A stretch of 64,000 nucleotides of DNA from Siphonodentalium dalli (GCA_032622095.1 CP136063.1:13495814-13559813), one strand, 5' to 3'. Shown: positions 9,901-19,253, numbered from the stretch's first letter. Made by a program: numbers and translations. The notes: generated by a model from the sequence alone, not told the origin.

Positions 9901-10887
9901 AGCTGTAGCTGTGGTCGTCTGATGTGGCGATGAAGCAGCTGGGCTGCTGGTTCTCGGTGGGTTAAAAACAGAGTTGTTTAGGCTATTGAGGCTTATATTC
10001 ATTGAGTCAGGGTAAAAATAGTCGCTTGAGGTTTCCAGTTCATAACTCCTGTATGTGAAGCTGTCTATACTGACATTGTCGCATTTGCAACAGTACCATT
10101 GTATACTTGGGTTTGCCAGTTTTTCATATTCTGCTGTTGACATCTCCATGCAGGATTTATGATACCAAATATCGCATTCTTCGCAGCAAACGCCACCTCT
10201 TACCCAGGTGACATAATCTTGGCAGAAGCCGCATGGGTAAATGCTGGCTTGTCTTTTCCTCGGACCGGGGTTTAGTGAGACATCACCCCCTAGTATGATC
10301 ATTAATATGAGTGCTGATCGTTGTCTTCGGCTTGTGTGCATAGGCTTGGTGTTCAAAGTTGATGGTCTGATCCGAAGGCCTTTCATGATCAATGTGTAGG
10401 TTGGTATGGCCCGGTTGATTATCAGGAAACTGTTTCCTTTACTGTGGCAATTGTTCAGCATCACTCCAGACAGCATCATTAAGAGCATGAGGGTTGCACT
10501 TGAGTTGAGTATTTGTTTTGTGTTGTGGCATCTCCTTTTGGCAGCCTGTACTCTGTTAGGTGTTTTAGCAGAACCTTGGGGAGCGTGGAAGCGCCCACAC
10601 TCCCTAGGCTTGTTGTGGCATCTTCTTTTGGCAGCATGTACTCTGTTAGGTGTTTTAGCAGAACCTTCGGGAGCGTGGGAGCGCCCACACTCCCTAGGCT
10701 TGTTGTGACATCTCCTTTTGGCAGCCTGTACTTTGTTAGGTGTTTTAGCAGAACCTTGGGGAGCGTGGAAGCGCCCACACTCCCTAGGCACCTCAGCATA
10801 GCGTGGAAGCGCCCACACTTTCTGGGGTGGATGTGGGACAGAGCTCTTGTCAACCCACATCTCTGTAAAGCCCCTACCAGCAGTCAT
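6946..10887 (-). CDS. CR1-like ORF2: PHD finger, AP endonuclease, reverse transcriptase
   Basis: This 1313-residue polyprotein nicks target DNA and copies the element RNA by target-primed reverse transcription. Residues 34-123 are three 30-residue repeats. Residues 201-209 read GDVSLNPGP, a 2A-like ribosome-skipping motif, after a hydrophobic stretch. A C4HC3 PHD finger spans about 218-269. The endonuclease spans about 357-580, with INCRS, TESW, SGDFN and SDHD motifs. The reverse transcriptase spans about 810-1080, with APGPDG, the catalytic Asp in DFSKAFD near 941, SGVPQG and FADD at 1027-1030. The C-terminal region ends in a DWNHLE motif. The ATG at 10887 is the first in frame after ORF1's stop. 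No frameshift or internal stop is present. PHD and esterase domains are known in CR1-like elements. The unusual parts are the repeat block and the Ser in place of Glu in the 2A core. Confidence 0.9.
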   Translation of the reverse strand: MTAGRGFTEMWVDKSSVPHPPQKVWALPRYAEVPRECGRFHAPQGSAKTPNKVQAAKRRCHNKPRECGRSHAPEGSAKTPNRVHAAKRRCHNKPRECGRFHAPQGSAKTPNRVQAAKRRCHNTKQILNSSATLMLLMMLSGVMLNNCHSKGNSFLIINRAIPTYTLIMKGLRIRPSTLNTKPMHTSRRQRSALILMIILGGDVSLNPGPRKRQASIYPCGFCQDYVTWVRGGVCCEECDIWYHKSCMEMSTAEYEKLANPSIQWYCCKCDNVSIDSFTYRSYELETSSDYFYPDSMNISLNSLNNSVFNPPRTSSPAASSPHQTTTATATRKGIQISSSERTSSSNQLYELPDKHNMRIMTINCRSVQQNRSEFSAAINYIKPDIIIGTESWLRGVKPGRPTSADAIKSSEIFPTNLNVLRNDRSTKGGGVFICTQDSIPTVELSDLVTYCEVEWAKIKTTAKKDLYLEAFYMPHRDVKHLTELNKSLRTLNKKHHKDIIISGDFNCPDINWDNLVVKSGAADADVQRTLIDIYIEHGLKQVQRNPTREENVLDLVLTNNPDLIKATSTTPGISDHDIVVTDCTTKPYTKKQIKRKAYAFKKAKWSTIAEDITNLSKEINTLAENPEVDTNSLWEDFKIGIMKSILKNVPSIPTRQQNQVPWMNKKLKNILKKKCRLYKKAKKSKDKNKWEKYRKFQKTARRAFRQAEWDHLNKIMINGMEKKSTKPFWSYMKTKNKGNIGTAPLKNKGKLVDDSVGKADILVQQFKSVFTRENPDESIPPLNNDTESIEQLDIVVDGVTKLLKDVKRGKAPGPDGIPNIVLKTCAHEIAPGLTTIFQKSIVTGILPDDWLSANIAPIYKKGDVHQAENYRPVSLTSVCCKILEHIICRHIINHLEDHDILSKLNHGFRKGHSCVTQLLTTTTDFFTNLENKIQTDVAILDFSKAFDTVPHKKLLAKMRSYGIDGNLLAWLETFLTKRQMRVTIEGESSQYVTVDSGVPQGTMLGPLLFLCHINDLPDSVSSQVRLFADDCLLYRSINNQNDHITLQRDLEHLEIWAHRWGMRFNAKKCYILSITPTSSFRYKLDNHLLQHVTESPYLGVTLSNDMHWSPHIGKTVSKANSTLGFIRRNLRRAPGKSKQIAYETLVRTKLEYAAVVWDPHLQRDIENLERIQRRAVRFITGDYTSREEGAVTNMRKHLMLQTLEGRRTDQRVQLFGKIVDGLVPAIDTQGLLRPKHQSGRKIKAKKFDGFTANNFVQSLECINSKPYEIIKADRAEFRNSYFPRTTLDWNHLEEDSMRSLLPSEDETTSNTTS
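10519..10788 (-). repeat. Three 90-bp in-frame repeats in ORF2
   Basis: Units of 90 bp encode about 30 residues each, containing RECGRFHAP, GSAKTPN and AAKRRCHN. The copies differ at few positions, so amplification is recent relative to the element. The unit is basic with two Cys and two His. It has spacing unlike a standard zinc finger. Confidence 0.85.
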
Positions 10888-10926
10888 CTCTTACCTGGTT
10901 TCTTATCTTCCTCAGCCAAACTTTAC

Positions 10927-11646
10927 TCAATATCGTGTTTGGGTGGATTCCATCTCTGTATAGCCCAAATGAGTACGCTGGTGATGTTTTTGTTTCTTTG
11001 CAACCTTAGGATTTTTGCTCAGGTCGACAGAGAATTTCAGCGAATGTCTGTGATAGAGGTCGTTTATTTCTCGCACTCCGTTGTTCAATTCTATAACAGT
11101 TTGTGCAAGTTTTAGGTCTTCGCCGTTGTATGGTGGTATTGTAGGTATTACCGGATACCGTCTTCGGTTCTTCCGGTGCCTACTAATATGCTTCTGGAGC
11201 ACCTCTTTGTTGAACTCTTGTATGGAGTAGGTTGGTATTTCCAATACAGTAGCCCTGCAGGATTTTTCTCTGACTACTATGCTCACTATGGTTTTTAAGT
11301 CCAGGAGCAGGGTGCTAACTGGGTCAGTAGACAGATGGATGTATCCGTGATCGTCTCTAGAGGTTAGATCACAAGTTCCAAGCCATATGTATAGGTGAAT
11401 AGGGGCTTTGGTAACATCACGGATCTTCTGCTTTATGTTATCTCGCAGCCAGTTTGCTCTTTGGTGGGTCTTTGCTCCACTTTTATACCACCATTTTATG
11501 GAGGTTTCAACTTTGTCTGTTGTAATTAGGTCTTCTAGGTACCTGGCTTTGCTGTCGCTAAGTACAACCGGTGTACGTCTTGGTTTCTTTGCAGGTTTCT
11601 TCGGTGGATGATCTTTTATGTACTTATTCAGCTTAGCTTGAGACAT
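10927..11646 (-). CDS. CR1-like ORF1, SGNH/GDSL-esterase-like
   Basis: The 239-residue protein starts at a true ATG. Its N-terminus is Lys/Pro-rich and basic (residues 1-26), as expected for RNA or DNA contact. It is followed by VVLSDSKARYL (about 27-37), which fits the nucleophile block of SGNH hydrolases (GDS-like). LYIWLGTCDLTS (about 84-95) fits the G-x-N-D block, though with Cys in place of the usual Asn. The C-terminal part contains VDLSKNPK and several His residues where the D-x-x-H block would sit. Esterase-type ORF1 proteins are known from CR1-like elements. Its stop at 10927 is followed in the same frame by three more stops before ORF2's ATG 39 bp on, so ORF2 would need reinitiation, not simple readthrough. 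Confidence 0.65.
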   Translation of the reverse strand: MSQAKLNKYIKDHPPKKPAKKPRRTPVVLSDSKARYLEDLITTDKVETSIKWWYKSGAKTHQRANWLRDNIKQKIRDVTKAPIHLYIWLGTCDLTSRDDHGYIHLSTDPVSTLLLDLKTIVSIVVREKSCRATVLEIPTYSIQEFNKEVLQKHISRHRKNRRRYPVIPTIPPYNGEDLKLAQTVIELNNGVREINDLYHRHSLKFSVDLSKNPKVAKKQKHHQRTHLGYTEMESTQTRY

Positions 11647-11745
11647 TTGGTTTAGTAGCTCTACTCTAGACCTAGTGCAGTTTGCAAGATAGCTTCCGGG
11701 TGGTCCAGCCGTGTAGTTAGCAACTCATTGAGACAGTGTCTATAC

Positions 11746-12555
11746 AGTGGTAACAAAAGCAATTCACAAAGTCAAGGCTCATTTTGCTTTATATGTCTAT
11801 GTATCACTGATATATACTATAGTTCAACAACTTTACTCAGCCAAATTTGAGTCGCACTTTCACTTTGGTATCGATTTTAAACAAGTCACGTGCGAGCACA
11901 CTGATTTCGGATTTCGAAAAAGTCAAACACAATATTGTCAATAATGGACGAATATGTATAAAATTAGCCCTGTTCCATAGCGATGTTGTAGTTCATGATG
12001 CAAGGTCTAATATTTTCACAATGAAACGTGTATATTGTTCGTTATAACACAATTATAGATGATTTTCGCTTCGTTTTCGAAGAGAAGTTGAATTTAGCGG
12101 CCATCTTCCGCGCATGCGCAATCCCAAACTTTTAGGCGGTTTCTCAGTTAAGAGTTAATCCGCTTGGTATGCTCTAAACATTTTTCTGCGAACCGTAAAA
12201 GGGACACACTAAAAGTTATTATTTTATACCCAACAAACTATATAATAGACCATCTTGAATTGTTATTTGAAATATATAATTGTTATTCTGAAAATGAATA
12301 TCTAACATAATTTGCTCAAGTTTTCTCCTAACCCATCCCCATCTTGCATTTGATTTTTTTGTTTAGAGTTGTGACATTTATATTTAAGATATACAGCATA
12401 CTGAATCATAATTAATCTATGTGGCTAGTATTGGCAATAATCATGAGGAAAAGAAGTGAAAATTTCTATTATTGTTCTGCGGTATAACCAGATTACCGGT
12501 AGTTGTCCTGTAGTCAACAAAGATGTAAGTTACAATCCTTTTATCGTGCTAACCC
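11746..12555. other. No gene recognised
   Basis: Sequence flanking the CR1-like insertion, with no open frame worth reporting and no clear repeat structure. Confidence 0.5.
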
Positions 12556-12905
12556 ATGTTAATTAATACCGCGGTGTTGCATCGGGGTTTTTGGTTGTGG
12601 TACACCACGGTTCATCTACCTTGGTGTACCACGGTACTTTTATCATGGTACACTGTGGTATTTTTATCGTGGTGTACCATGGTTCTTGTACCGTGGTACA
12701 CCATGGTAAAAATACCGTGGTAAACCACAGTATTTTTTACCGTGGTACACCACGGTATTTTTCACCGTGGTACATTTACCGTGGTACACCGTGGCAAAAG
12801 TACCGCGGTACACCAAGGTAAATATACCGCGGTGTACCACGACCAAAACACCCCGGTGCAGCACCGCGGTATTTTATCATGGTTTACCGTGGTACATTTT
12901 TATAA
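12556..12905. repeat. Palindromic ACCGTGGTA minisatellite
   Basis: More than a dozen degenerate units of about 20 bp of the type TACCGTGGTACACCACGGTA occur in tandem. Each unit is close to self-complementary and neighbouring units can pair, so long hairpins are likely. It ends about 12 bp from the stop codon of the adjacent zinc-finger gene and would lie in its 3' UTR. Overlapping frames through it are repeat artefacts. Confidence 0.85.
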
Positions 12906-12916
12906 GGGTATCACAC

Positions 12917-13645
12917 TCAAGACTTATCTCCGGTGTGGATTCTTTTATGTCTCGCCAAGCTGCTCGATTGACTAAATGATTTCCCGCATATATCACAACA
13001 GTACGGTTTATCTCCGGTGTGGATTCTTCTATGTGCCACCACGTTGGTCAATTGAGTGAACGATTTCCCGCATATGTCACAACCGTAAGGTTCATCTCCG
13101 ATATGGATTCTCTTATGTGCCATCACATTGCTCGATTGATTAAATGATTTCCCGCATGTATCACAATGGTAAGGTTTATCTCCGGTGTGGGTTCTCATAT
13201 GTGCCACCACGTTGCTCGATGTATTAAATGACTTCCCGCATATGTCACAACCGTAAGGCTTATCTCCTGTGTGGATTCTCTTATGTGACACCAAGTAGCT
13301 CGATGTAATAAATGATTTTCCGCATATGTCACAACAGTGAGGCTTATCTCCGGTGTGCATTGTTTTATGTGGCACCAAGTGACTCGATTGATTAAACGAT
13401 TTTCCGCATATGTCACAACAGTAAGGCTTATCTCTGGTGTGTATTGTTTTATGTGTCACTAAGTTATTTGATTGATTAAATGATTTTCCGCATATGTCAC
13501 AAGAGTAAGGCTTATGTCCAGTGTGTATACTCTTATGTCTCACCAAGCTGCTTGATCGGGTGAACCATTTCCCACATAGTTCACAATTGTGTCGTTTATT
13601 CCGTGTGTTTGCGGTCTTATTGTAATTCGGGTTAGCATCTCCCAT
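12917..13645 (-). CDS. C2H2 zinc-finger protein, eight fingers
   Basis: The protein is 242 residues from the ATG at 13645, which sits in a strong context (ACGATGG). The longer upstream frame lacks an ATG. After about 20 residues it is a continuous array of eight C2H2 fingers with standard 28-residue spacing and TGDKPY-type linkers. Every finger keeps both Cys and both His. Most read C-D-I-C-G-K-S-F. The helix contact positions vary from finger to finger. Tandem arrays with such linkers bind DNA in the nucleus. No KRAB, SCAN, BTB or ZAD domain is visible, but an upstream exon could supply one. The array runs to the stop with no C-terminal tail. It belongs to a different subgroup from the CDVCQKSF fingers at 34.6 kb. 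The open array suggests a functional gene. Confidence 0.75.
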   Translation of the reverse strand: MGDANPNYNKTANTRNKRHNCELCGKWFTRSSSLVRHKSIHTGHKPYSCDICGKSFNQSNNLVTHKTIHTRDKPYCCDICGKSFNQSSHLVPHKTMHTGDKPHCCDICGKSFITSSYLVSHKRIHTGDKPYGCDICGKSFNTSSNVVAHMRTHTGDKPYHCDTCGKSFNQSSNVMAHKRIHIGDEPYGCDICGKSFTQLTNVVAHRRIHTGDKPYCCDICGKSFSQSSSLARHKRIHTGDKS

Positions 13646-14075
13646 CGTGTTATGTAAGATAGTGTCTGGTAGTCCTACGTGTACACATGTACATGTATAT
13701 CCGCTGTAAATCTCATGAAAGTGGTAATAATCTATATCGAAAATCTGACCTAATTCGAACCGAATTCCATTAGCACGGTGTAAATTTATATTATAAAGAA
13801 GGATGACGCGTCGATCGAACAAAGGACGACGGTAATATCGTATTGTGTGGAATAAACGCGCGTCTCAATATGTGGTTGTGTTTAGAAGCACCATTCACGA
13901 ACGATAGAAGAATACATAGCATACATGTGAGTATATGCATGGATTGTACATAAACGCGGTGTGACTAATTACTGCCCGGAAAGCCCGGGCAAGGCCCGTG
14001 CGGCCTCATGAGCCCATACGCAGTATAATATGTCTCATGTTGGTAGGATACATACATGTGATAATTGACTAATTG
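13646..14075. other. 5' flank of the zinc-finger gene, no gene seen
   Basis: The frame remains open to about 13820 but lacks an ATG, so this part may be 5' UTR or the 3' portion of an upstream exon. 13980-14010 holds GCCCGGGC palindromes. No core promoter can be named. Confidence 0.35.
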
Positions 14076-15535
14076 TAGTCCAGACGCCAAGTCTGAAAAG
14101 CGCTCTATTTCAGGAGTTAAAGGATTATCTCTTTGTAAACATGTATTATATAGTTACCGGGGTATAAAATATTAGATTTGAATCGAAGACTCCGGTCCGG
14201 AAATGCTTCTATCGATTAATATTCATTTTATTTCGAATATTTTCTGGTCTAAATAGGTGTGTTTGTTCAGCTAACGAACAATAGTGGTTACTGTTAACAG
14301 AGACCAGAAATTATATTGTGCAATTTTGTCACAAATAAACGTTAATTATACTCATTATCGCTTATATCTGTGGAACAAAACAATACAAACAACCAATCTG
14401 TGACATTTGACATTCGTTGCGTAGCCGTAGGAACAGCCCAGTGCCCTATATCGCAATATGGTCTCATCCGAATGGTCGGTTCTAAAAATAGTAACATAAA
14501 CGGGCCCGATTTAATATTCGAAATAAAATCAATATTAATTGATAGAAGCTTTTCCGGACATAGGTCTTCAGTTCATATCTATTATTTTATACCCACGCAA
14601 CTATTTAAAATTTGTTATTTAAAGAGATAATCCATCTTTAATTCAAGCGGTCACCAAGAACATTTCCGTGTGTTGTCTTTTGGGTGACTACATTGCGGTA
14701 CATGCAAGAGTGGTTTCTGAAAGTGTTTCAATTGTTTTTATTTTAGTATTGCAAATATAATTCCAGATCAGCATGTTGTGGGGGGGGGGGGCTACATTGC
14801 GGTCCATGCAAGGGAGGATGTAGTTTCTGAAAGTGTTGCAAACTTTTTTATTCATGGTTTTTAATTGAATAGACCTTAAAATTACCATAAACTGAAAAAT
14901 CAAACTAAAGATGGCATTATTTTCCTTTAAAATGTTAGTAATAGATATATTGTTCGACATCGCCACACAAGATTTTTGAAAATATATATTATTTTCAAAA
15001 AACAGTATTTATGTGCGTTTTTTTGGATAAATATTTGCTTTCGTTACAATTTATTTCTGAAACTGATTGCACACAGCTTGTAATTTATTTATTGAATTCT
15101 TTGTGTTAAAAAGTAATATTTTTTTTACAATAAACTGGGAAGTCAAATTGCCAGAAAAAAACTTCAATGATTATTTTTTGGAAACAAAATAACCATCCCC
15201 TTAAAATTAGTATATTGTCATTTTTTTTTTGGCAGTTTCGTTAATGAGACTCTTGTTCTGTAATATAACAATGGAAATACACCCGTACCCGATCTTATCG
15301 TGCTCACACTGTCACCGGAGGGTCACATTAGTACCGATATGTGGCTTTAAGCCAAACTTTAAGATTGCATATTAATATTCAAAACGCACAATAAGCGAAA
15401 TCAGACAATACGGATGTGATCATATATTTAGTTGTAGGACATACAACTTTAGTTTGAACAACTCCCGTATGTCTAAAAGTTCACACAACAACTCAACAAA
15501 GTTTCGTAGGGTGATATAATCCTGAGTAAAATAGC
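14076..15535 (+). mobile_element. Single terminal arm of the TAGTCCAGACGCC element, split by a MITE
   Basis: The segment begins TAGTCCAGACGCCAAGTCTG and matches the terminal arms of the 5.35-kb element at 47625-52974. Shared landmarks include GGTCACCAAGAA, TTTCTGAAAGTGTT and GGTGATATAATCCTGAGT. Only one arm is present and no second terminus is seen, so this is a fragment. A MITE interrupts it at 14117-14641. Confidence 0.7.
14117..14641. mobile_element. TTAA MITE, GATTATCTCTTT family, copy 1
   Basis: TTAA borders the element at 14117-14120 and 14638-14641. The left end reads AAAGGATTATCTCTTTG and the right end, reversed, AAAGATGGATTATCTCTTT. The pre-insertion site is visible in the related arm near 52917-52940 (GGAGTTAGTTCAACCGGTC), which supports the borders. 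An 86-codon open frame at 14370-14630 recurs in other copies but matches no protein I know. Other copies: 16102-16521, 25799-25907, 30005-30175, 38436-38963 and 62116-62642. Confidence 0.85.
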
Positions 15536-16101
15536 ATTTGCAATGTACTAAACGGGAATTATTTCGAAGTTTTGTGTGAGGTATTTTAAACAGCTGTAAG
15601 CATACTTGGTCATGGAATAATCATTATTTAAAATTCCTACATTCTTTAAGTGAAATATTCGACTAGTAGGCAATTTAAGTAAGTTCTCTGAAAAAAAACC
15701 ACTATATTATGCACCTTGTTTTTATGCCATGCATATGACATCGACGAATAACACGTATTTTGTAGTTAAAGGTGGAATTAATAAACTTGCAGACTCAAAT
15801 AAGCACTGTGCGGGAGGATTTTCCAAAAAATAATAATAAATGTGCATGAATGTTTATTTGGAACCCAAGAGTATGTTGAATAAGCCCCAAACATGGCATA
15901 CAGGTAAAGCAGGCATTTCTCGTGAAATTAAAATTGCAAATTCATGCCCATCATACCAGGGGGGGGGGGTCGGAAAAATAATTTCAGGCACGTATGGCAT
16001 TTTTTCCCTTTCGATAATTTTTTGTACCCACCCACCCCCACCGCCAAATTTTTCCGTTTTCGGCAGTTTTTTCCGACCATTTTGTTTATACCCACCCCCT
16101 T
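15536..16101. other. No gene recognised
   Basis: AT-rich sequence with a poly-G run near 15960 and C-rich runs near 16030-16100. No supported gene. Confidence 0.5.
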
Positions 16102-16521
16102 TTAAAGGTGTATTATCTCTTTGTAAACATGCATTATATAGTTACTGGGGTATAACATATTAGATTTTAATTGAAGACTCCTGTCCCGAAATTTTTCTAT
16201 CGATTAATATTCATTTTATTTCGAATATTTTCTGGTCTAAAAATGTGTGTTTGTTAAGCTAACGAACAATAGTGGTTACTGTTTACAGAAACCAGAAATT
16301 TTGTTGTACAATTTTGTCACAAATAAACGTTAATTATACTCATTATCGCTTATATCTGTGGAACAAAACAATACAAAGAATCAATCTGGGACTTTTGACT
16401 TTCGGTGCGTAGCATAGGAACAGTCCAGTGCTATATATCGCAATATGGTATCATCCGAATGGTCTGTTCTAAAAATAGTAACATAAACGGTCCCGATTTA
16501 ATATTCGAAATAAAATCAATA
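16102..16521. mobile_element. TTAA MITE, GATTATCTCTTT family, truncated copy
   Basis: It starts at TTAA (16102-16105) with AAAGGTGTATTATCTCTTTG and follows copy 1 closely to AATAAAATCAATA, where it stops. The right third and terminus are missing. Confidence 0.8.
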
Positions 16522-16979
16522 ATATGACCATACGTAAACGTAATAAAGCCCACGTAGATTAAATCTGGCAGTTTGCGATCCAAAATACATTTATAATAAT
16601 TACCGCTTTTGAATTATACCGGTATCGAAATTAGTCGACGAAAGATAAAGGGAAATAATGACATTTCTTCCTGTGCTCAAATAGAACTTTCGAGGAGGTG
16701 TTCTTTTGTGCGACACTGTTCACATGTTCACAACATGGTATCTACTCGATGTGTTTACTGGTAACACCGAAGATCTGGTCTGCTTGACAGCGTGGAGATA
16801 TAAAAAAAATTACAGTACAATATGCTCCAAGTTGTGTGTTGAAATTCTGCACTACATTTGCATAAGTTGGAGGGAATTGTGTGAGCACATGGTGACGTCA
16901 TATAGTATATAGTACAGTTCACAATCTGAAGGAACAAGGCCATATCCCAACTAAAGAACACATGTGTGACATTAAGAAC

Positions 16980-19010
16980 TAACCATGCACGATTGAACAT
17001 AGTGACATTAACCGATTGACAGACCCATGTCACAGTGTATGTCGCAAGCATATGAACGCATGCATTTGACACTATATCAAAATGTGGGATACATACACAA
17101 AACCGCACGCGTGTTTTACTTGTATCAGTATATCGAACGATTGCAATGTGTAAGGACCGCACGTTCAGTCAAAACCCTAAGTGTCATCCATACGCGACAC
17201 AGGCATGCACATAATTCCCAAAATTCAGTCATAGCAGATCGAGAATATTGTACCCAATTACAGGTTATGTCACACCGTTATAAGGCGTTATTTGCTTGTG
17301 TAAAGCGTTCCTACATCAATAATGTGTACACTGCTACTACGTCAATAAAGCTATTTTTAGTCAATATATACCAGGATATGTTGATCAACTTGGGAACGCA
17401 ATGTGAAATTAAGAAGTAGCCACGATTGAATACAATGTACCACTACCGGTTGGACAGACTATTGTCATAACAAGTGTATGTCGCAAGCATATGGATGCAC
17501 TTATGACACGATATCAATGTCGCACGCTTGGTATGGAATATATACACAAAACTACGCGTGTGGGTTACTATTGTCAGTATATCGGACGAGTTCAATGGCG
17601 TAGGATAGCACAATCTGCCAAAAAACATTATTGTTCTCCTTAGGATACGCATGCATGAGTATCATACACTATCGGCCAGTACTATCGGCCAGTAACACAC
17701 ATGCAATTTGGTCTGTTTACCACACGCTCGATCGATATATTCTAACTGACTCTTCCCCGCGGATGACTCTATATCCCTTCAAGATAGATGTTGCCTAACA
17801 CTGTTTCTTGAATGAAGGTGCTCAATTTCAGGTAAAAAAAAAAAACGCATAGATTTAATCATAAAACCTGCATTTTAGTGACTTCATTTGTATATTTCAT
17901 GCGATAATTGTCATATCTGCTTCAAAATAATACGGACAACAAACACCATCAGCACCAACATTCAGTCACACACGTAGTCGAGAATACTGTACCCAATTAC
18001 TGGTTATGTAAACATTTTAAGGCTTTATTTTGTGTACACTTTGTGCACTACGTCAATAAAGCAATGTTCAGATCCATTGATCGATGTCGCAACCATGGCA
18101 TGTGAGCGCCCCCTCCGGAACATCGACTTATCCCAACTCTAGAACGCAATGTGAAATTAAGAATTAGCCACGATTGAACATAGTATACCACTAACGGTTT
18201 GTCAAACTATTGTCATATACTGTATGTCGCACGCGTATGGACGCACTTGACACGACATCAATATCGCACGCTTGGTACGGAATATATACACAAAATCGCA
18301 TGCGCGAGCTACTGTTGCCGTATATCGGACGAGTGCAATGGCGTAATGATCGCACGATCAGTCAAATTGAAATTGTTATCCTTACGCGACGCATGCAAGT
18401 ATGTCATATACCAGGGACCACTAACATGTTCATATGTGGGGCTGTTAATCACACACTGGAACGGCTTATTCTAACTGACGCTTCCCCACAAGTGTCTCTA
18501 CATCCCTGCATTATGGATGTTGCTTAACACAGTTTCTTCAATGAAAGTGCCAAAATATATATAACGATTTAAACTCATAGATTTAATCACACAACCTGGA
18601 AATTTTAAGCATTTAGTGACTGTTTGTATTTTTCCTGCAATATTTGTTTAACCTTTTAATGCTGGGAGCTGCACTGTTGCAGCATTAAAGACCATGTTCC
18701 GGTGTCTTCTCTTATATAGGAAGCCTCGTATATGTAAGAGAATGCGTTGGCACAGGGTTTTCGTAATATTTCCGGAAACTCAAGTCATGAAATTGTTTTA
18801 ATTTAATAGACACCAAGCACCATCATCATCAAAACTCTAATAGCAGGTAGCGTTGAGAACACTGTACACAATTACTGGTTATGTCACAATTCCAAGGCCG
18901 TATTATATATTTTAATGCGCTCTCACGTCACTCATTTTCACACTGAGCTGGTACATAGATAAAGGACTTTCAGTCTATATTCTAGGATGAGTTCATCAAT
19001 GTCGCAACCA
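16980..19010. repeat. Long-period noncoding tandem repeat, three copies
   Basis: Blocks containing CACGATTGAACATAGT, then TATGTCGCA-GC-TATGGACGCA, then TGTACCCAATTAC-GGTTATGT recur. First blocks start near 16985, 17420 and 18165; last blocks lie near 17225, 17960 and 18845. The period is about 740 bp for the fuller copies. The first copy lacks the middle block. Divergence is appreciable and reading frames are not conserved. A hairpin MITE of the GCATTCTC family lies in the third copy (about 18650-18790). Confidence 0.65.
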
Positions 19011-19109
19011 TATGGGCGTCTTATAGAAGCCGATGTTAGTTTAGCATCCCATTTGTTGATTTAAGTAGGTTTTGTCGAGGCTTTAGATCATGTAATAAAT
19101 ATAATCTAT

Positions 19110-19253
19110 AACTCGTCCCCATAGTATAGGCTACATGGCGGAATTTACTAAACTCGTTCACTACATTAGGTCTGGACCTCAACAAAGGCTCGTCCAGATC
19201 TAATTTTCTGGACTCATTTTGTAAATTCCGCTATAAACTTGGGACTCGTTGTA
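19110..19253. repeat. Short foldback repeat
   Basis: CTCGTCCCCATAGTATAGGC with GGCGGAATTTACTAAACTCG on the left is mirrored by GAGTCCAGAAAATT-type sequence and CGGAATTTACAAAATGAG on the opposite strand at the right. It resembles a small non-coding MITE. Confidence 0.45.

Larger units (their letters stand above)
6879..11745 (-). mobile_element. Near full-length CR1-like non-LTR retrotransposon
   Basis: The unit contains about 100 bp of 5' sequence, ORF1 (11646-10927), ORF2 (10887-6946) and a short 3' UTR ending in (GATACA)n (plus-strand CTGTAT repeats at 6879-6896). A simple-repeat tail in place of poly(A) is typical of the CR1/L2 group. Both ORFs are open and all catalytic motifs that I can check are present, so this copy is either recent or selectively maintained. 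The 5' border is an estimate because no target duplication is visible. A related 3' fragment with the same tail lies at 24472-24668. Confidence 0.85.

Noticed and set aside
12591-12979. His/Gly/Thr-rich frames on both strands
   Set aside because: They come from the palindromic ACCGTGGTA array.
13646-13822. Longer N-terminus for the eight-finger protein
   Set aside because: The upstream frame has no ATG, while the ATG at 13645 has a strong Kozak context.
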